Assembly: GCA_002288455.1 (NCBI GenBank)
Contig: NEUS01000008.1
Coordinates: 1 to 59,656 of the forward strand
DNA from: Opitutia bacterium Tous-C1TDCM
GTDB taxonomy: Bacteria > Verrucomicrobiota > Verrucomicrobiia > Opitutales > Opitutaceae
Direction: 5' to 3'
Length of the DNA: 59,656 nucleotides
Under the pieces are notes generated by a model. It saw nothing but the letters and a program-made list of their open reading frames with translations. It ran no database searches and was not told where the DNA came from. The translations under genes were made by a program, and so were the position numbers. The stretch's first letter is position 1. Each line of letters starts with the position of its first letter. This document shows, one piece after another, positions 53,107 to 59,656 of the stretch.

Positions 53107-54309
53107 GTGCTGACCACTCTCCGCCGGGCGGAATACGCCGAGCTGATCGGGCTCTTTTTCCTGCAAGGGGCGGCGCTGGGGATGTGGTTCGTGCCATTGA
53201 GCGCGGTGTTGGAGGCGCACGGGTTGGCGCATATCCGGCCGTATGCGTTCGCGACCTCGGGGGTGGCGGCGTTTGTGTCGCCGCTGCTGTTCGGCGCGAT
53301 GGCGGACCGGCATGCGTCGCCGGTGAAGGTTTTGCGCTGGCTGGCCTTGGCGACGGCGCTCGCGATGGCGGCGGCGAGCACGGCGATCCGGTTCGGTGCC
53401 GACGTGTGGGTGACGCTCGCGCTGATCCAGGTGCATGCGTTTTGTTCGTCCCCGACGTGGAGCATCGCGTCGACGATCATTTTCGCGCGGCTGGCCGATG
53501 CGAAAAAAGAATTCGGACCGATCAGGGCGATCGCGACGATCGGCTGGATGATCGGCTGTCTGGCGGTGAGCGCGCTGGGAGCGGACCGGTCGACGTTGGC
53601 CGGGTACACCGGCGCGGCGATGTGGCTCGTCGTGTGCGGGTTCACGTTTTGGTTGCCGGCGCTGGAGACGCCGAAGTCGGCGGTGGGGCTGACGTGGGCG
53701 CAGCGCTTCGGCTACGATGCGCTGGAGCTGCTGAAGAACCGGGATACGCGGGTGATTTTTCTGACGGCGGCGCTGTTCACCGTGCCGTTGGCGGGATTCT
53801 ATCCGTACACGCCGCCGCACCTGCGGGAACTCGGGCTCGAGCGCACGACGGCGTGGATGAGCCTGGGGCAGGTGACCGAGATCGTGGGGATGCTCGCGTT
53901 GGGCACGATGTTGCTGAAGTGGCGGTTGAAATGGATTCTGCTGCTGGGCCTGGCGCTGGGCGTGGTGCGGTTTTTGTTCTGCGCGATCGGCACGCCGTGG
54001 GCGCTGGTCGTGGGCGTGATTTTGCACGGCGGGTCGTTCACGTTCGTGATCATCACGGCGCAGATCTACATCGACCAACGTGTGGATCCGGCGTGGCGGG
54101 CGCGGGCGCAGGCGTTGATGGCGCTGCTCAACAGCGGCTTCGGCAGCATGGCCGGTTACCTCGGGACCGGGGCGTGGTTTGCCGTGTGCACGACGGACGG
54201 GCGGGTGGCGTGGCCGGTATTTTGGCTCGGCCTGGCGGCGGCGATGGCGGCGGTGGGCGTGTTTTTCCTGGCGACGTACCGGGGCCGCGGCCGGCCGCCC
54301 GGGCAGTGA
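53107..54309 (+). CDS. MFS transporter, nucleoside:H+ symporter (NHS)-like
   Basis: A 400-residue, 12-helix permease starting at a GTG codon. Helix 1 region LIGLFFLQGAALGMWFVPLS, loop FGAMADRHASPVKVLR, FGPIRAIATIGWMIGCL and the late QIYIDQRVDPAWRARAQAL match NupG/XapB-like nucleoside symporters and related uncharacterised carriers. It is likely to import a nucleoside or similar compound with protons. There is no nucleoside-catabolic gene beside it, so the substrate is uncertain. The 124 bp after it lead to the two-component operon. Confidence 0.85.
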   Translation: MLTTLRRAEYAELIGLFFLQGAALGMWFVPLSAVLEAHGLAHIRPYAFATSGVAAFVSPLLFGAMADRHASPVKVLRWLALATALAMAAASTAIRFGADVWVTLALIQVHAFCSSPTWSIASTIIFARLADAKKEFGPIRAIATIGWMIGCLAVSALGADRSTLAGYTGAAMWLVVCGFTFWLPALETPKSAVGLTWAQRFGYDALELLKNRDTRVIFLTAALFTVPLAGFYPYTPPHLRELGLERTTAWMSLGQVTEIVGMLALGTMLLKWRLKWILLLGLALGVVRFLFCAIGTPWALVVGVILHGGSFTFVIITAQIYIDQRVDPAWRARAQALMALLNSGFGSMAGYLGTGAWFAVCTTDGRVAWPVFWLGLAAAMAAVGVFFLATYRGRGRPPGQ

Positions 54310-54432
54310 GGCGGCGGAGAAAGCCCGGAAGGAAACGGCGATTTGGCAATCCGTGGAACTTCCTAGCGGACCGGGTAAAAATAGGCGGCGCGAGGACTGG
54401 TGCCGAGCGGCCTCGGGGACGATAGTGGAGTC

Positions 54433-55158
54433 ATGAATAGGCAGGATCACCAAGGAGCGGTTCCAAATCGCGGGGCCGGGGCGTCGATCCGTGTATTCCT
54501 GGTCGACGATCATCCGATCTACGCGCAAGTGATGGCGGAGGTGCTGGCGCAGGCGGGGGGCTTCGCGGTGGTCGGGACGGCGCCCGATGCGGAAACCGCG
54601 TTGGCTCGATTGCGGGACCTGCCGGTCGATCTCTTGCTGCTCGACCTCGTATTGCCGGGCATGGGCGGACTCGAGTTGTTGAGCGCGATCCGGAAAATTC
54701 CCGGCGTGGGGCGGGTCGTGGTGTACAGCGGGCTGGCGACGGACGAATCCATCGCGGTCGCGTTCTCGCTCGGGGTGTCGGCGTTTGTGGAAAAGAGCTC
54801 ACCGGTGGACGAGGTGATTGCGACGTTGCGGGCGGTGGGCCGGGGTGAATCGCCGCTTTCGGCCCGCATGAGCGGCGTGTTGCGGACCTTGGTTCGGCAA
54901 CGGTCCGCGCGGAAGGACCTTTCCCCGTCGGATCTGGCGGTGCTGAGCCGGCTGGCCCGGATGCAAAGCCCGAAGGAAATCGCCGGCGATCTCGGGATGT
55001 CGCAATCGGCGATCTACAAGGCACGGGACCGGATCGGGGCGCGGGCGGGCTTCGGGGCGCGGCCCGACTTCCGTGCGATCGCGGCCGGACTGGGCCTGAT
55101 TGCGCCGGCGTCGCCGCGAACGGCCTCCCGGGGCGGCGGGGCGGAAGGCTCCGCATGA
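54433..55158 (+). CDS. Response regulator with divergent C-terminal HTH
   Basis: A 241-residue regulator. The receiver (about 20-140) has VFLVDDHPIYAQVMAEVL, phosphoacceptor D71 in LLLLDLVLPGMGG, and a Lys in FVEKSSPVDEV, like NarL/FixJ proteins. The C-terminal region (LSPSDLAVLSRLARMQSPKEIAGDLGMSQ followed by SAIYKARDRIGAR, quoted in parts here) keeps the outline of a LuxR-type helix-turn-helix but has lost several usual residues. It may bind DNA differently or not at all. GTGGAG seven bases before the ATG is one of the better ribosome-binding sites in the window. The stop overlaps the next ATG. Confidence 0.82.
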   Translation: MNRQDHQGAVPNRGAGASIRVFLVDDHPIYAQVMAEVLAQAGGFAVVGTAPDAETALARLRDLPVDLLLLDLVLPGMGGLELLSAIRKIPGVGRVVVYSGLATDESIAVAFSLGVSAFVEKSSPVDEVIATLRAVGRGESPLSARMSGVLRTLVRQRSARKDLSPSDLAVLSRLARMQSPKEIAGDLGMSQSAIYKARDRIGARAGFGARPDFRAIAAGLGLIAPASPRTASRGGGAEGSA

Positions 55159-56762
55159 AGACGGAAACAATGGCGGCAAGGGAAGACGCGGCCGGGGCCC
55201 CGGCGGCGGGTGGGGGCCCGACCTGCGAATCGGGTATGTTTCGGCTGGCGGCGGAGCGGGCGAACGAAGGCGTGGGCATCACCGATGCTGCCGGAAACTA
55301 TCTGTTCCTGAATCAGGAACACGTGGAGATGTTCGGCTACCGGCAGCGGGACGAACTGTTGGGGAAGAGCTGGCGGGTGCTGTACGACGAGGAAATTGCG
55401 GCGCAGATCGAGACGACGGTGTTTCCCTTGCTGGCCGCCAGCGGACAATGGCGCGGCCGACTGAAGGCCCGGCGCAAAGACGGGTCCCACTTCCAAGAGT
55501 CGCTGTCGCTCTCGCTGCTGCCGGGCGGGGGCATCGTGTGCAATTGCCAGGATATCTCGGACCAGGTGGCGATCGGCGAGCGCCTGCGGCAGAGCGAAAC
55601 GATGTTCCGTGTTTTCCTGCACACGCTGCCTACCGCGGTGACGATCCGGAATCTGCGGGGCGACTATGAATTCGTGAACCACGCGACGGCCTCGTTCCTC
55701 GGCATCGAAGTCGACGAAGCCGGGGTCAAGCGCGGCATGGAGCTGTGGCTGTCCGACAAGGAAGTCTTCGAGTGTTGGGCGGCGGCGGACCGGCGGGTGG
55801 CGGCGCGCGACAAGGAGGTGCGGTTCGATTTTCCGATGCGGTGGGGCGGGCGCGACCGGGTGCTCGACGTGCAGAAGCTGCCCCTGCGGATCAACGCGGC
55901 CGACGTGACCCACGTGTGCACGCTGGTCAACGATGTGACCGAGCGTCGGCGGCTGGAGCGCGAGGAAGAAGAGGCGGCGCGGAAGCGCGACGGCTACCAC
56001 GTGATGCAGCGGGAATTCATCTCGATGGTGTCGCACGAATTCCGCACGCCCCTGACGACGATCCAGGGCGCGCAGTACCTGCTGACGAAACGGGCGGAGG
56101 AGCTGCCCGGAGCGGAGAAGGCCAATTTCCTGCGGCTGCTCGATTTGCAGGATCGGGCGCTCGGCACGCTGAAGGAACTGGTCGACCAGGTGCTGCTGCT
56201 GAACCGGATCGATCACATGTCGACCGAGACGGTGCCGCAGCCGCTCCGGATCGCCGATCTCGCCCGCCGGATCGCCGGCAATTTCCAGTCCTCGCTGGCG
56301 CCGGACCGGCTGGTGCTCGGGCTGGAACTGCCGGAAAACTACACCGCGGCGGTGGACGAGGCGCAGATGCGGGCCGTTTTCGAGAACCTGATTTCGAACG
56401 GACTTAAGTACTCTCCGGACCACCAGCCGGTGGAGATGACGCTCGGGGCGACGGAGTCCGGCTGGTGGTTGAGGGTCAAGGACCGCGGCCGCGGCATCCC
56501 GAAAGAGGACCAGGCGAAACTATTCCGCCCGTTCCACCGCGCGAAAAACGTCGGGCAGGTCCCGGGCACCGGCCTCGGCCTGATGATCGTGCGCCGCGTC
56601 GTCGATTTCCACCGGGGCACGCTGGAGTTTGCCAGCGAAGTCGGCGCCGGCACCACGTTCACGCTCAAGTTCCCGCGGGAGTTTGTCGCCGAGCCGGTGC
56701 CGGCCACCGAGCACCGCGGCGGCGCCCTGCCGTTCAGCAAGATTCCTCCATCCGCGCCATGA
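55155..56762 (+). CDS. Cytoplasmic PAS-domain sensor histidine kinase
   Basis: A 535-residue kinase without membrane helices. Two PAS domains (about 20-145, with ANEGVGITDAAGNYLFLNQE; and 155-270, with TLPTAVTIRNLRGDYEFVNH) precede a HisKA domain with H294 in MVSHEFRTPLTTIQGAQYL and a HATPase with FENLISNGLKYSP, DRGRGIPKEDQ and GTGLGLMIV. It should phosphorylate the upstream response regulator and possibly the downstream hybrid. Start and stop both overlap neighbours by ATGA, so all three proteins are probably made in fixed ratio. Signal unknown; PAS suggests redox or small ligand. Confidence 0.92.
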   Translation: MKTETMAAREDAAGAPAAGGGPTCESGMFRLAAERANEGVGITDAAGNYLFLNQEHVEMFGYRQRDELLGKSWRVLYDEEIAAQIETTVFPLLAASGQWRGRLKARRKDGSHFQESLSLSLLPGGGIVCNCQDISDQVAIGERLRQSETMFRVFLHTLPTAVTIRNLRGDYEFVNHATASFLGIEVDEAGVKRGMELWLSDKEVFECWAAADRRVAARDKEVRFDFPMRWGGRDRVLDVQKLPLRINAADVTHVCTLVNDVTERRRLEREEEEAARKRDGYHVMQREFISMVSHEFRTPLTTIQGAQYLLTKRAEELPGAEKANFLRLLDLQDRALGTLKELVDQVLLLNRIDHMSTETVPQPLRIADLARRIAGNFQSSLAPDRLVLGLELPENYTAAVDEAQMRAVFENLISNGLKYSPDHQPVEMTLGATESGWWLRVKDRGRGIPKEDQAKLFRPFHRAKNVGQVPGTGLGLMIVRRVVDFHRGTLEFASEVGAGTTFTLKFPREFVAEPVPATEHRGGALPFSKIPPSAP

Positions 56763-57889
56763 CCTCTGCCGCCCCGACCGCCAGTACCATCCTGCTTGCC
56801 GAGGACGACGACCTCGTCCGCCTGATCGCCGAGGAAACGCTCACCGACGCGGGGTACCGCGTGGTTTCCGTGCCGGACGGTGCGGCGGCCCTCGAGGCGC
56901 TGCCGCGGGTGCGGCCCGACCTGATCCTGAGCGATGTCCGGATGCCGCGGTGCGACGGCTTCGAACTGCTGCAGCAGGTGCGGGCGGATCCCGCGAACCG
57001 GACGACGCCCTTCATATTCGTATCCGCAAAAGCGGATACGGCGGACCAGCGGATGGGCATGTCGCTGGGGGCGGACGACTATGTGACCAAGCCCTTCCAG
57101 GCGCGGGACCTGCTCAAGACGATTTCCGTCCGGCTCGCCCGCGCGGCGCTGCTCGGCGACCGGCTGCGGCAGCAGCAGCGGTTTCTCACCCGGGTGCTGC
57201 CCCACGAATTGCGCACGCCGCTGACGGGCATCATCGGCTACGCGGAACTCATGCAGCACGTGGCGGCCGAAGGCGGGACATTGGCGGGCGACGAACTGGC
57301 GGACTACGCCGACAATCTCGGCCGCTCGGGGCGGCGGCTGCTGCGGTTGGCGGAGGATCTTTCCCTCTGGGCCTGGCTGGAAGGCGCGGAGGCCGCGGCG
57401 CGCCTCGGCGAACCGCCGGAGTCGGTCACGGCCGATATCGGGGCCGCCGTGGTGCACCATTGGGTCAGGGAGACGGCGGAGCGGTTCGGCCGCGTGCCGG
57501 ACCTCGGCGTGGCCGCGGAGAACGCGGCCGTGCGGGTGCCGGCGGAGGGCTTCGCGTGCGTGGTGGCCCATCTCGCAGACAACGCGTTCAAGTTTTCGCT
57601 GCCGGGCTCGCCGGTCCGGATCACGGTGCGGCGGGAGACCGACCGCGCCACGGTGGAAGTCCGCGACCAAGGCCGGGGACTGACCGACGACGAGATTTCG
57701 CGGATCGGCGCGATGCAGCAGTTCGGACGGGACCGCTTCGAGCAACAGGGACTCGGGATGGGGCTGGCGCTGGCCGGAGGTTTTGCGCGGCTGGCGGGTG
57801 GCGAGTTCCGGCTGGTGCGCAATGCCGGGCAAGCCGGTTTGACGGCGCGGTTGTCGCTGCCGCTGGCGCCGGCCGGCCCGGTCCGGTAG
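56759..57889 (+). CDS. Receiver-histidine kinase fusion protein
   Basis: A 376-residue protein with an N-terminal receiver (D59 in LILSDVRMPRCDG, Lys in YVTKPFQARD) joined to HisKA (H149 in VLPHELRTPLTGIIGY) and HATPase domains (HLADNAFKFSL, DQGRGL, LGMGLALAGGFARL). Receiver-kinase fusions take phosphate from another kinase and pass or modulate the signal; the upstream PAS kinase is the obvious donor. No transmembrane segment is present. A perfect 9 bp inverted repeat lies within its coding sequence at 57019-57040. Confidence 0.9.
   Translation: MTSAAPTASTILLAEDDDLVRLIAEETLTDAGYRVVSVPDGAAALEALPRVRPDLILSDVRMPRCDGFELLQQVRADPANRTTPFIFVSAKADTADQRMGMSLGADDYVTKPFQARDLLKTISVRLARAALLGDRLRQQQRFLTRVLPHELRTPLTGIIGYAELMQHVAAEGGTLAGDELADYADNLGRSGRRLLRLAEDLSLWAWLEGAEAAARLGEPPESVTADIGAAVVHHWVRETAERFGRVPDLGVAAENAAVRVPAEGFACVVAHLADNAFKFSLPGSPVRITVRRETDRATVEVRDQGRGLTDDEISRIGAMQQFGRDRFEQQGLGMGLALAGGFARLAGGEFRLVRNAGQAGLTARLSLPLAPAGPVR
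57019..57040. repeat. Perfect hairpin CGTATCCGC-AAAA-GCGGATACG inside coding sequence
   Basis: A 9 bp inverted repeat with a 4-base loop in the receiver domain coding region. The half-site GTATCCG recurs in the inverted repeat at 57919-57944. Confidence 0.7.
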
Positions 57890-57918
57890 AAATTTTCAAC
57901 CGCGCCCCCGGGTGCATC

Positions 57919-57944
57919 CCGGATACCGGCGCGGCCGTATCCGG
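57919..57944. promoter_or_regulatory. Perfect inverted repeat CCGGATAC-10 bp-GTATCCGG
   Basis: An 8 bp inverted repeat between the end of the phosphorelay operon and a small ORF starting at 57958. It has no T-run, so an operator for the small ORF is as likely as a weak terminator. Confidence 0.5.
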
Positions 57945-57957
57945 TTATGATGTACGG

Positions 57958-58188
57958 ATGTGGTTCATCGTCGTTTGCATCGCCGGCGTTTTGCTGGGTC
58001 TCGGAGCGGTCGCGTGGGTCCGCTCGTTCGCCCCCGAAGGCTGGGAGGACGAAACGGGCTTCCACTACGGGCGCAGGCCTGGCCCCGCACCCTTGGCCAC
58101 ACGTCGGCCTGTCGGCGGCGAAACCAAGGTCGCGGCGGTTGCCTCAGGAAAGCGGGTCGCCGGCCCGGCGATCAGCGGGCGGGATTGA
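57958..58188 (+). CDS. Small one-helix membrane protein
   Basis: A 76-residue ORF. The N-terminus is a single membrane helix (MWFIVVCIAGVLLGLGAVAW); the rest is a charged, Gly/Arg-rich soluble tail beginning RSFAPEGWEDETGFHYGRR. No family recognised. The helix followed by a regular, mixed-charge tail makes it look like a real gene rather than noise. An inverted repeat lies 14 bp upstream. Its 3' end overlaps the convergent sorting-tail gene by 17 bp. Confidence 0.5.
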   Translation: MWFIVVCIAGVLLGLGAVAWVRSFAPEGWEDETGFHYGRRPGPAPLATRRPVGGETKVAAVASGKRVAGPAISGRD

Positions 58189-58710
58189 GGCGTCGGCCGA
58201 GGCCGAGCAATCCGCCCAGCGCGATGCCGATCCACGCGAAGGTCGAGCCGGTTTCCGGGATGCCCACGGGCTCCTGCTGCGTGATCGTGACGTGAAATAG
58301 TTGCTCTGGTCGAAATTCAGGCCGCCCCAGCGCGCCGAGAGGGAGTGGGCGGAGAAGACGAGGCGGCTGTTGTCCCAGCCGGCGACATTGGTCGCGACGC
58401 TTACGCCGGTGATCTCGTGGTCGATCCCCGAGATGACGAGGCCGTTGAAAGCGGTGTCGCTCCAAGGCGAGGGGTAGTTGAAGGTGACGTGGAACGAATT
58501 CGCTTCGGGGTTCACCGCGTAGGCGCCGAGCAGCGTGACGAGATCGGAGGTGCCGGCGACCACCTGCCGGGCGTGGGCTTCGTAGAGATTCGCCGCGTGG
58601 GGAAAGTAATGATCGATACGGATCGTATTGCCGATGAGGGACCCCCGGGCGGCGGGGAGGGCGGCGGAGGCGACAATCAGGAACGGCAGCAGGGCGGAGC
58701 GAAACGTCAT
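58172..58710 (-). pseudogene. PEP-CTERM-type exported protein, frameshifted before its sorting tail
   Basis: The N-terminal frame gives a signal peptide (MTFRSALLPFLIVASAALPA) and about 140 residues including NTIRIDHYFPHAANLYEAH and LVFSAHSLSARWGGLNFD. At about 58292-58294 the sensible frame changes: after NYF the other frame continues HVTITQQEPVG and ends with IPETGSTFAWIGIALGGLLG plus a basic tail, a typical PEP-CTERM signal. A one-base deletion (TTCCAC to TTCAC on the coding strand) explains it. Without repair the protein would end in a long Arg/Ser-rich nonsense tail and would not be sorted. A sequencing error is possible. Together with the gene at 48875 this makes two sorting-tail genes in the window. 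Confidence 0.75.
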
Positions 58711-58951
58711 GGGAGCGCGAGCCGACAATGTTATGCGTTTGGGTGCAAGACTGCGGTCCGGGAAGGTGGCCCGGAAGCCGGTTGGCGTGGCGGCGGCCGA
58801 GGTCGTCGTTCGTCACTTAGGCGGCGGCATTCGTCACCGCGGACGTGCATTGCAGCGAGTCGGCTGCCAAACCGGACTCATGAATCTCGCCGCCCTCTTT
58901 TCGCCGACCCGATTTTCCCTCCTTGGGCGGCGTGGCGGCGGGAAAACGGCG

Positions 58952-59443
58952 ATGCGGGTGTTGCTCGTGGCGGCGATGGCGGTCGCGGCGGGGTGTGCGA
59001 CGCAGCCGGCGGCGCGGGCGTGGGTGCGGCCGGTTTCGCTGGCGCCGTTGCCGTTGCCGGTGGCGCCGGGCCGGGAATTGGCCGCGGCCGAGGCGGAAGC
59101 GGCGTTGGACCTGCGGGATTTTGCGTTGGTGGGCTCCGGCGGTTCGAGGGAGCCGCTTTACCGCAGTGGCACGGCGATCGTGGTGCGCGAGGTGGGGTTT
59201 CGTTCGCTGGCGGCGGGGCAAGCGGTCGTTTACCGCCATCCGCGCGGCTACTATGTGGCCCATGTGCTGGTGGCGCCGGTGGCCGGAGGGTGGCTGGCGG
59301 CGGGGTTGGCCGCGACGGAGCCGGATGCGGTGAAGGTCACGCCGGCGAACTATGTCGGCGTCATCCGGGCGGCGTACGCCGCCACGCAGCCGACGATCCC
59401 CGCGCAGTGGGATCTCGAGGCGCGGACGGCCGGCGGGCGCTGA
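58952..59443 (+). CDS. Lipoprotein, possibly with S24/S26-like fold
   Basis: A 163-residue protein with a lipoprotein signal (MRVLLVAAMAVAAGC, lipobox VAAGC). The mature part contains GSGGSREPLYRSGTAIVV, then GFRSLAAGQAVVYRHPRGYY and VAHVLVAP. This echoes the order of S24/S26 peptidases, where SMxP is followed by a GD/xVVF strand and a Lys-bearing strand. Here the first block is SREPL and no Lys is at the second position, so peptidase activity is doubtful. An upstream ATG at 58880 would add 24 residues and hide the lipobox. Neighbours give no functional clue. Confidence 0.7.
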   Translation: MRVLLVAAMAVAAGCATQPAARAWVRPVSLAPLPLPVAPGRELAAAEAEAALDLRDFALVGSGGSREPLYRSGTAIVVREVGFRSLAAGQAVVYRHPRGYYVAHVLVAPVAGGWLAAGLAATEPDAVKVTPANYVGVIRAAYAATQPTIPAQWDLEARTAGGR

Positions 59444-59455
59444 GCAGGGATCATG

Positions 59456-59555
59456 CAGTTGAGAGAGCTTGGCTGAGAGTTGAGAGCAAAACCGTCAGGT
59501 TGCTGGCTTCGGTGATGTTTTCCGTGGCCCGGTGGATCGATCTCTCAACCCTCAA
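59456..59555 (-). repeat. Dispersed intergenic repeat, copy B
   Basis: Reverse-complement match to copy A at 48389-48496, without its 9-base insertion. It begins ATGCAGTTGAGAGAG and ends TCTCAACCCTCAAG. It lies 12 bp after the lipoprotein gene and abuts the probable insertion-sequence end. Confidence 0.8.
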
Positions 59556-59656
59556 GGAGCCTCTGAAAAACGTCCCCTCCGCGCCGGAAGTCGGCACGAA
59601 AAGTGGTGAGGTAAGGGATGAGCCAACAGACGAGTTTTCTGTCCCTTGGGTGCATG
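59556..59656 (+). mobile_element. Left end of a probable IS5-type insertion sequence, cut by window edge
   Basis: GGAGCCTCTGAAAAACG directly after the repeat resembles terminal inverted repeats of IS5-group elements. An ATG at 59618 opens a frame reading MSQQTSFLSLGCM to the window end, similar to N-termini of IS5-family transposases. GTAAGGG precedes it as a possible ribosome-binding site. Only 13 codons are visible and the right end is outside, so the assignment is tentative. Confidence 0.5.

Noticed and set aside
54340-54432. Sigma-54 promoter before the phosphorelay (TGGAACTTCCTAGC)
   Set aside because: The -12 element does not contain TTGC at the right distance and no enhancer-binding protein gene is near.
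1-59656. CRISPR arrays, tRNA or rRNA genes
   Set aside because: No regularly spaced repeats and no tRNA- or rRNA-like stretches were found on either strand by reading; a covariance-model scan was not possible.

Overview
The window is very GC-rich (roughly 70% by eye), with long antisense open frames and weak Shine-Dalgarno sites. Gene content points to the Verrucomicrobia, most likely an Opitutaceae-type bacterium: a DUF1549/DUF1553 cytochrome with DUF1501 and ThuA partners, PEP-CTERM/VPDxG-like sorting tails, a SusC-like TonB receptor with an N-terminal carboxypeptidase-regulatory domain, and secreted proteins ending in repeated Verrucomicrobia-type modules. This placement rests on recalled families, not on a search. 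No rRNA, tRNA or CRISPR array was seen.

Layout. 1-5343: the end of a family B DNA polymerase gene, then a minus-strand operon (DUF1549/1553, DUF1501, ThuA) for secreted degradation. 5816-17798: signalling and housekeeping genes, namely a chemoreceptor overlapping a diguanylate cyclase, ffh, a receiver protein, an Lrp regulator with an alanine aminotransferase-like enzyme, der, and a large hybrid histidine kinase. 17827-41438: a catabolic island with a GntR/LacI-type regulator, a DapA/NanA-family lyase, an SDR, an M14 deacylase, a mutarotase-like protein, a threonine-synthase-like enzyme, an HpcH/HpaI aldolase, a NanM-like Kelch mutarotase, an MFS carrier, a sialidase-SGNH fusion, a TonB receptor, a second sialidase-like protein, a TIM-barrel hydrolase, a class III aminotransferase, an M81 hydrolase, RidA, a FAH-family enzyme and an LdhA-like dehydrogenase. 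41604-47914: a compact minus-strand operon with an ABC permease and ATPase, a membrane fusion protein, an outer-membrane factor, a secreted unknown, an ECF sigma factor and two small membrane-linked proteins. 48875-54309: a sorting-tail protein with a clear terminator, a large Gly-rich secreted protein, an HD-domain protein and an NHS-like transporter. 54433-57889: a three-gene translationally coupled phosphorelay. The right end holds a small membrane ORF, a frameshifted PEP-CTERM gene, a lipoprotein, a dispersed repeat and the start of a probable insertion sequence.

How it fits together. In the island, extracellular hydrolases probably release an acylated or sialate-like glycan component. 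The TonB receptor and MFS carrier would import it, NanM/aldose-epimerase-like proteins would set anomers, and the DapA- and HpcH-type lyases would make pyruvate-like products that LdhA could reduce. A second enzyme group (M14, threonine-synthase-like, aminotransferase, M81, RidA, FAH) suggests the substrate also carries an amino-acid-like part. A recurring ACC(A/T)GT(T/G)G motif in four upstream regions of this island is a candidate operator of the local regulator. The exporter operon is most simply read as a stress-responsive efflux system controlled by its own ECF sigma factor.
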